From Bacillota bacterium (GTDB taxonomy: Bacteria > Bacillota > Clostridia > Lachnospirales > Lachnospiraceae): 10,718 nucleotides of DNA. Under the pieces are notes generated by a model, which saw only the letters and a list, made by a program, of their open reading frames with translations, did no database searches and had not been told where the DNA came from. A program made the position numbers and the translations under genes. Below, in pieces: positions 6,636-10,718 of this stretch. The stretch is taken from contig JAEZKL010000182.1 of NCBI GenBank assembly GCA_023415475.1, forward strand, positions 1-10,718, written 5' to 3'. Positions within the stretch are counted from its first letter, which is position 1; each line of letters starts with the position of its first letter.

Positions 6636-6660
6636 TAATACTTCGTTTAGAAAATATCAA
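6632..6660 (-). promoter_or_regulatory. Promoter of the tetR-flavoprotein-SDR-DUF1295 operon
   Basis: On the minus strand TTGATA (6655-6660), a 17-nt spacer and TATACT (6632-6637) make a near-consensus sigma-A promoter. Its -10 overlaps the 30-bp palindrome by 4 bp. Transcription would start near 6625, about 55 nt before the GTG start of the TetR gene. Confidence 0.7.
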
Positions 6661-6709
6661 TCTGTACTTATGAAAATTATGGAACTTCTTTGGTACTAAA
6701 GGAATCAAG

Positions 6710-6740
6710 GCTAGCCATGGTGCTAGCGGTTTGGTATAAT
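6710..6740 (+). promoter_or_regulatory. Candidate extended -10 promoter with palindrome
   Basis: TGGTATAAT (6732-6740) is a full extended -10 on the plus strand. No good -35 exists; in its place is GCTAGC-CATGGT-GCTAGC (6710-6727), with perfect 6-bp arms, which could bind a regulator. The initiating polymerase would head straight to the terminator at 6783-6833. The call rests on sequence pattern only. Confidence 0.35.
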
Positions 6741-6746
6741 ATCGTC

Positions 6747-6833
6747 GTATATATCGGTGTCCAGATAAAGCACACATCAAAAATTCTCCTGTTTATCGTA
6801 GACTAAGAACAATAAACAGGAGAATCTTTTTTT
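6747..6833 (+). ncRNA. Candidate small RNA of about 85 nt
   Basis: The interval runs from the start predicted by the extended -10 at 6735-6740 to the T-tract of the terminator. It contains no plausible start codon with a ribosome binding site, and no plus-strand gene lies nearby. The terminator's better T-tract faces the plus strand (seven T, against five on the minus side), which a minus-only terminator would not need. Alternatively this is only the bidirectional terminator of the chemotaxis gene plus a chance -10. Confidence 0.25.
6783..6833. terminator. Strong bidirectional intrinsic terminator
   Basis: ATTCTCCTGTTTAT (6783-6796) and ATAAACAGGAGAAT (6812-6825) are perfect 14-bp arms around a 15-nt loop. 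On the plus strand C then seven T follow; on the minus strand five T follow. It serves the minus-strand chemotaxis receptor gene, which ends at 6888, and would stop any plus-strand transcript as well. Confidence 0.8.
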
Positions 6834-6887
6834 AATTTTTATTAATCAATAACTGTTCCATTCGGGCCATATCCATATAGGTTACTG

Positions 6888-8369
6888 CTATAACTCCATT
6901 TCAACGAGTTTCTTTAGCATAGCACTACGTTCACTGATATCATTCATTGAATCCTTGATAAAGGATATCCTGGAATCATGACTTTCTATAACAGATAAAA
7001 TCTCCTCGGTTGAAGCAGAATTCTCTTCTGAAATACTGGCTACATTCACAATCTGCTCCTGAATATCCGTAAAATTCTTCCCTGCGATCATGATCCGCTC
7101 CATCCCCTTCGCAAGATCAGTATTGATCCGTTCATAGGAAACCTTGACATCAGTAAAATACTCCTTCAATTCATCCAGAATACCAAGACCATCTTTCGTA
7201 GCTGATTCACCTTTTTTGGTGGCTTCAACAGCGAGCACGGATTTTTCAATAACCTCTTTTGTCGTGATTTCCATATGATCCGCTATTTCATTCGATTGTC
7301 CGGCTAATTTACGTATTTCATCCGCAACTACACTGAAGCCTTTTCCCTGCTCACCAGCCCTTGCTGCTTCAATGGAAGCATTCAGTGATAACAGATTTGT
7401 CTGATCCGCAATACTTTTAATTCCAGCAAGCAGCTCGTTGATCGTATCAATCTTGCAGGTAAGCTCATTGACTATCTCTGCTGAGTATACAATTTCACTT
7501 CCAACTGTTTTCATATGATCTGAAACGGTATTAATTTTTATCCAGCCATCCTCCACTTTCTGCTTCATAACTTCGGAATTGTCTAAAATCCCTGTCGATA
7601 TTCTAACGGTATCATTGATCTCGTTCATGGATTCAATCATGCGATCATTTACTATATTAACACTGGATGCCTCCTCTTGAATCGCACCGGCTATCTGCTG
7701 AACCGATTCAACAATACTTTGGCTTGAGTCGGATATTTCGGCAATCTTTTCATTGGATGCTGATATATTGGTATCCAAGGCTTTTGTATTTGTCTCTACA
7801 GTTTTAACCGTGTTATTGATTTTTTCTACAAGATTAATCGCATCCTGCTCATTCTTTACCGCTACTATTAGTATATCATTCGCCCATTTCGTCAAAAACC
7901 ATAATAAAATATATATTCCGACAACCGCTGTAATTATAGTGATAAACCAGGTGAATTTCACACCCACGCCATAAAACCTCTCCGGGATTAAGATATAGGA
8001 TATGATATAAGCTAACGCTACAATTATTCCATGGATCATAATCAGTTCTTTCTTGAAATAAAGAGCAATGATAGGAATTGAGATCAATAACATATAATGT
8101 TTGTTTAATCCATCACCATCAAGATAAAACAACGCTATCACCGCGACCGCAGGTATTAGTGCAAATAGCAGGCCTTTGACATAATCCGTGTACTTACAGA
8201 AATAATTAATTAAAGCCAGAGCGATGATTGCCGGCCCAGCTACGACAGTAGGTAAATCGTATCCGTTACTAATCAGTATCTGACCCACAATCAGTAAAAC
8301 CATAGCAATAACAACCGACAAATTAACCCTATGTACTCTAAGTATGTTATACTCCGTACCCTTTTTCAT
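6888..8369 (-). CDS. Methyl-accepting chemotaxis protein with six-helix membrane domain
   Basis: This 493-residue protein carries six predicted membrane helices at about residues 15-34, 42-58, 65-83, 92-105, 110-127 and 138-160, with short loops and no large outer domain. A long coiled-coil signalling domain follows. The conserved hairpin tip SIADQTNLLSLNASIEAARAGEQGKGFSVVADEIRKLA spans 319-356, where the CheA kinase and CheW coupling protein bind. No HAMP domain is visible between helix 6 and the coiled coil. The C-terminus (LVEMEL) lacks a CheR-tethering pentapeptide. The membrane part probably senses something within or at the membrane; the ligand is unknown. AAGGAGG (8379-8385) lies 9 nt before the ATG. 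The gene is alone in its transcription unit, with its own promoter and terminator. Confidence 0.92.
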   Translation of the reverse strand: MKKGTEYNILRVHRVNLSVVIAMVLLIVGQILISNGYDLPTVVAGPAIIALALINYFCKYTDYVKGLLFALIPAVAVIALFYLDGDGLNKHYMLLISIPIIALYFKKELIMIHGIIVALAYIISYILIPERFYGVGVKFTWFITIITAVVGIYILLWFLTKWANDILIVAVKNEQDAINLVEKINNTVKTVETNTKALDTNISASNEKIAEISDSSQSIVESVQQIAGAIQEEASSVNIVNDRMIESMNEINDTVRISTGILDNSEVMKQKVEDGWIKINTVSDHMKTVGSEIVYSAEIVNELTCKIDTINELLAGIKSIADQTNLLSLNASIEAARAGEQGKGFSVVADEIRKLAGQSNEIADHMEITTKEVIEKSVLAVEATKKGESATKDGLGILDELKEYFTDVKVSYERINTDLAKGMERIMIAGKNFTDIQEQIVNVASISEENSASTEEILSVIESHDSRISFIKDSMNDISERSAMLKKLVEMEL

Positions 8370-8413
8370 TACCTACATCCTCCTTGGGGAATAAAATAAT
8401 ATTATACAATTAA

Positions 8414-8441
8414 ATTATACTCTTTCGCCAAATTTTCGCAA
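8414..8441 (-). promoter_or_regulatory. Probable promoter of the chemotaxis receptor gene
   Basis: On the minus strand TTGCGA (8436-8441), a 16-nt spacer and TATAAT (8414-8419) face the gene, with the start codon about 45 nt downstream. The pattern is sigma-A-like. I see no clear sigma-D/flagellar promoter (TAAA...GCCGATAA), which many chemotaxis genes of Firmicutes have. Confidence 0.5.
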
Positions 8442-8524
8442 GCTTTTACATAATATTGTATATAAAGTTGAATTATGTATTTAACTGTAGAAAATATCGC
8501 ATTTATTAGAAAATTCTGCCATCC

Positions 8525-8552
8525 ACCATAGCACCATAGCTTGGCCATGGTA
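8525..8552. repeat. Tandem 8-bp repeat with inverted partner
   Basis: ACCATAGC occurs twice in tandem (8525-8532 and 8533-8540), and ATGGT at 8547-8551 is the inverse of ACCAT, giving a small stem. It lies between the divergent promoters of the chemotaxis and malate units. No gene is visible in 8442-8613; this repeat is the only structure I see there. It could be a regulator site for either unit. Confidence 0.3.
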
Positions 8553-8613
8553 GACAGTAATGCAATAGGTGTAACGATCTGCTATAGTGTCGGTTGAAAG
8601 TTATTTTCGTATA

Positions 8614-8642
8614 TTGACTTTTTATAGTAATGCGAATATAAT
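8614..8642 (+). promoter_or_regulatory. Promoter of the malate dehydrogenase-malic enzyme operon
   Basis: TTGACT (8614-8619), a 17-nt spacer and TATAAT (8637-8642) are close to the sigma-A consensus. Transcription should start near 8649, giving a leader of about 90 nt before the ATG at 8740. Confidence 0.8.
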
Positions 8643-8648
8643 TATCCC

Positions 8649-8739
8649 CAACAGAAGCTCTGTGACGAAGAGAAAAGCGACTACCTTTATTAGGTGTCGC
8701 TTTTTTTCGCTAAAAACATAATTTTAGGAGGATGTAAGT
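8649..8739 (+). promoter_or_regulatory. Leader with possible attenuator, malate operon
   Basis: The predicted leader holds a small hairpin (ACAGA-AGC-TCTGT, about 8650-8663), an overlapping alternative pairing CTCT...AGAG, then an intrinsic terminator and the ribosome binding site AGGAGG (8726-8731, 8 nt before ATG). TCGCT occurs twice (8697-8701 and 8707-8711), so the left arm AGCGA has two possible partners. It has no ATG and no T-box signature. I recognise no known riboswitch class. Confidence 0.45.
8673..8707 (+). terminator. Intrinsic terminator in the malate operon leader
   Basis: AAAAGCGACTACCT (8673-8686) pairs with AGGTGTCGCTTTT (8692-8704) with one bulged T around the loop TTATT, and an unbroken T run reaches 8707. 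It stands between a strong promoter and the gene that promoter faces. No plus-strand gene ends upstream, so it can only act on this leader transcript. Confidence 0.75.
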
Positions 8740-9852
8740 ATGGCAGGTAAGTCAAATGTTGTTGATTGGAAAACGATTACTAGTTTTGTCACTGATACGT
8801 TTGTGAAATATGGTATTCCCGAAGAGGATGCCAAAATATGTGCAGATGTGTTGTTAGAGTCTGATAAACGCGGAATTGAATCCCACGGTGTGAACCGCTT
8901 CAAACCAATTTATCTGGACAGAATTAAGGCTGGAATACAGAATCCGGTGACTAAGTTTGAGATAATCAGAGAAACCCCTACTACTGCTGTTGTCGACGGT
9001 CATGACGGAATGGGTCAGGTAATTGGCTATAAGGCTATGAAAATGGCGATTGAAAAGGCAAAGAAGTATGGTATGGGTATGGTTGCAGCACGTAATTCCA
9101 CACATTACGGTATTGCAGGCTATTACGCGACTATGGCAGTTGATGCCGGTTGCATAGGCATCACAGGAACTAATGCAAGACCTTCCATCGCCCCTACCTT
9201 TGGCGTTGAGAATATGCTGGGAACCAATCCGTTGACCTTTGGTATGCCTACTGATGAAGAATTCCCCTTTGTTCTTGACTGCGCTACCTCCATTACACAG
9301 AGAGGACGGATCGAATATTATGCACGAGTAGGCAAGTCTACTCCGGCCGGAATGGTAATCGGACGGGATGGCGAAGCTAAGACGGATTCGGTACAGATAT
9401 TAACTGACTTAAACACTGGGAATGCAGCTCTTGCACCTCTGGGCGGTATAGGTGAAGAGTTGGGAGGATATAAGGGCTACGGCTATGCAACCGTGGTTGA
9501 AATACTTTCAGCAGCTTTGCAGCAGGGAAATTTCTTGCGTGCATTATCAGGTATCGGTGAGAACGGAGAAAAGCTTCCTTACCATCTTGGTCATTTCTTT
9601 ATTGCTATTGATACCGAAGCCTTTATGGGGCTGGAGGCTTTCAAAAAGACTTGCGGAGATATTCTGCGTGAACTTCGTGGATCACAAAAAGCACCCGGAC
9701 AGGAGCATATCTTCACTGCCGGTGAAAAGGAATATCTGGTATGGCAGGAACGTAAGAACAGTGGAGTACCGATTAACGATGCCGTACAGAAGGAACTCCT
9801 TCAGATTCGTAATGAACTTGGATTAACACAATACAGATTCCCGTTTGAATAG
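8740..9852 (+). CDS. Malate/L-lactate dehydrogenase, Ldh_2 family
   Basis: This 370-residue protein belongs to the NAD(P)-dependent Ldh_2 malate/lactate/ureidoglycolate dehydrogenase family, which is unrelated to the classical Rossmann malate dehydrogenases. Family marks are RGIESHGVNRF (44-54, with His49), VDGHDGMGQV (85-94), RNSTHYGIAGYYA (118-130, with the active-site region His122) and MLGTNPLTFGMP (159-170). GEELGGYKGYG falls in the second half. Length is normal for the family. AGGAGG is 8 nt before the ATG, behind a leader with a terminator. Malic enzyme follows after 9 nt, so malate is the likeliest substrate (malate to oxaloacetate with NAD). Relatives act on lactate, sulfolactate or ureidoglycolate, and the exact substrate cannot be read from sequence alone. 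Confidence 0.9.
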   Translation: MAGKSNVVDWKTITSFVTDTFVKYGIPEEDAKICADVLLESDKRGIESHGVNRFKPIYLDRIKAGIQNPVTKFEIIRETPTTAVVDGHDGMGQVIGYKAMKMAIEKAKKYGMGMVAARNSTHYGIAGYYATMAVDAGCIGITGTNARPSIAPTFGVENMLGTNPLTFGMPTDEEFPFVLDCATSITQRGRIEYYARVGKSTPAGMVIGRDGEAKTDSVQILTDLNTGNAALAPLGGIGEELGGYKGYGYATVVEILSAALQQGNFLRALSGIGENGEKLPYHLGHFFIAIDTEAFMGLEAFKKTCGDILRELRGSQKAPGQEHIFTAGEKEYLVWQERKNSGVPINDAVQKELLQIRNELGLTQYRFPFE

Positions 9853-9861
9853 GAGAAGGCT

Positions 9862-10718
9862 ATGGATATCAGACAACAGTCATTACAGAAGCATTATGAA
9901 TGGAAGGGTAAAATCGAAGTGATTTCCCGAGCGCCAATTAATACGAGAGAAGATCTTTCTCTTGCCTATACACCCGGTGTTGCAGAGCCATGTCTTGAAA
10001 TTCAGAAGAATTATAACAAATCCTTTGAACTAACACGCAGAAGTAACCTGGTTGCAGTGATCACGGACGGTACTGCTGTCCTTGGCCTAGGTGATATTGG
10101 ACCGGAAGCCGGCATGCCTGTTATGGAGGGAAAGGCTGCACTGTTCAAGGAATTTGCCGGTGTGGATGCATTTCCTGTATGCATTCGTTCTAAGGATGTG
10201 GAGGAGCTGGTCCGTACCATTTATCTGATTTCCGGCAGCTTTGGCGGAATCAACCTGGAGGATATTTCAGCACCCCGCTGTTTTGAGGTAGAGCGAAGAC
10301 TCAAAGAGATATGCGATATTCCGGTATTCCATGATGATCAGCATGGTACTGCGATTGTTGTAGCTGCCGCCTTGATTAATGCCCTTAAGATTGTAAAAAA
10401 GAACATTGAAACTGTGAAGGTTGTTCTGAACGGCGCCGGATCTGCTGGAATCGCTATTGCCCAGCATCTACTGAAGCTGGGGCTGAAGAACCTGATACTG
10501 GTAGATCGTTTTGGTATCATCTGTGAAGGAATGGAAGAATTGAATCCTGCTCAGGCAGAACTGGCAAAGGTGACAAATCGTTCCCATCAGAAGGGTGTTT
10601 TGGCAGATGCAATGAAGGACGCTGATGTCTTCATCGGTGTCTCTGCTCCGAATATTGTCAGTGCGGAGATGATTAGGTCTATGGCACCGGATTCCATCGT
10701 ATTTGCCATGGCTAATCC
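9862..10718 (+). CDS. NAD-type malic enzyme (C-terminus beyond window)
   Basis: The frame is open from ATG at 9862 to the right edge, giving 285 residues. The bacterial short malic enzyme is usually about 390-410 residues, so the C-terminal quarter to third is missing. It decarboxylates malate to pyruvate and CO2 with a divalent metal. Visible marks: YTPGVAEPC (36-44, catalytic Tyr36), VITDGTAVLGLGDIGP (66-81), MEGKAALFK (88-96, catalytic Lys91), NLEDIS (131-136) and FHDDQHGT (156-163) with the metal-binding acids, and the dinucleotide motif GAGSAG (191-196). Asp215 ends the second strand of that fold (LILVDR), which favours NAD over NADP. The ribosome binding site AGGAG overlaps the stop codon of the upstream gene, so the two are co-transcribed and probably coupled. 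Confidence 0.93.
   Translation, partial: MDIRQQSLQKHYEWKGKIEVISRAPINTREDLSLAYTPGVAEPCLEIQKNYNKSFELTRRSNLVAVITDGTAVLGLGDIGPEAGMPVMEGKAALFKEFAGVDAFPVCIRSKDVEELVRTIYLISGSFGGINLEDISAPRCFEVERRLKEICDIPVFHDDQHGTAIVVAAALINALKIVKKNIETVKVVLNGAGSAGIAIAQHLLKLGLKNLILVDRFGIICEGMEELNPAQAELAKVTNRSHQKGVLADAMKDADVFIGVSAPNIVSAEMIRSMAPDSIVFAMAN

Noticed and set aside
6710..8552. Shared mobile-element ends suggested by CCATGGT at 6715-6721 and 8545-8551
   Set aside because: Likeness is confined to about seven bases. No target duplication, longer shared arms or transposase was seen, so chance or a short regulator motif is likelier.
8649..8739. T-box or known riboswitch in the malate leader
   Set aside because: No AGGGTGGAACCGCG-like T-box and no recognisable aptamer core was found, and the leader is only about 90 nt.
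9452..9826. Plus-strand 124-codon frame inside the dehydrogenase gene
   Set aside because: It is fully inside the Ldh_2 gene in another frame, and the Ldh_2 frame carries conserved family motifs throughout.
10011..10520. Minus-strand frames opposite the malic enzyme
   Set aside because: They are antisense shadows; the plus frame has every malic enzyme motif.

Overview
The window looks like a chromosomal segment of a low-GC Gram-positive anaerobe of the class Clostridia, perhaps Lachnospiraceae. This rests on strong AGGAGG-type ribosome binding sites, A/T-rich intergenic DNA with TTGNNN/TATAAT promoters and hairpin-plus-T terminators, a secreted GLUG-repeat protein, a methyl-accepting chemotaxis protein and a malate gene pair. 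The taxon is inferred from style and gene families, not from a marker gene.

Layout. (1) Positions 1-2215, minus strand: the first 738 residues of a large secreted surface protein, running off the left edge. It has a signal peptide, two Ig-like repeats and two blocks of beta-helix/GLUG repeats. It is visibly richer in G+C than the rest. (2) 2216-2438: a divergent control region with a TATAAT-containing perfect palindrome and a TetR-type operator palindrome. (3) 2439-3246, plus strand: a TetR-family regulator followed by a 54-codon small membrane ORF. (4) 3255-3329: hairpins between convergent units, the second a good bidirectional terminator. (5) 3338-6570, minus strand: a four-gene operon read from right to left: TetR regulator, flavin-reductase-like flavoprotein, NAD(P)-binding atypical SDR, and DUF1295 membrane protein. 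Its promoter overlaps a 30-bp near-perfect palindrome, so autoregulation by its first gene is likely. (6) 6571-6887: that promoter, plus a possible small plus-strand transcription unit ending in a strong bidirectional terminator. (7) 6888-8369, minus strand: a methyl-accepting protein with a six-helix membrane sensor and no HAMP domain. (8) 8370-8739: divergent promoters and a plus-strand leader with an intrinsic terminator. (9) 8740-10718, plus strand: malate/lactate dehydrogenase (Ldh_2 family) and NAD-type malic enzyme, the latter running off the right edge.

How they may work together. The operon in (5) looks like a ligand-responsive redox/detoxification unit. The pair in (9) would connect malate, oxaloacetate and pyruvate under one promoter and a possible attenuator. 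The TetR gene in (3) shares an operator region with the surface protein in (1) and probably controls it. I see no CRISPR array, transposase, phage gene, tRNA or rRNA. I see no clearly novel multi-gene system. The least explained elements are the attenuator-like leader, the candidate small RNA and the shared TetR/surface-protein switch.
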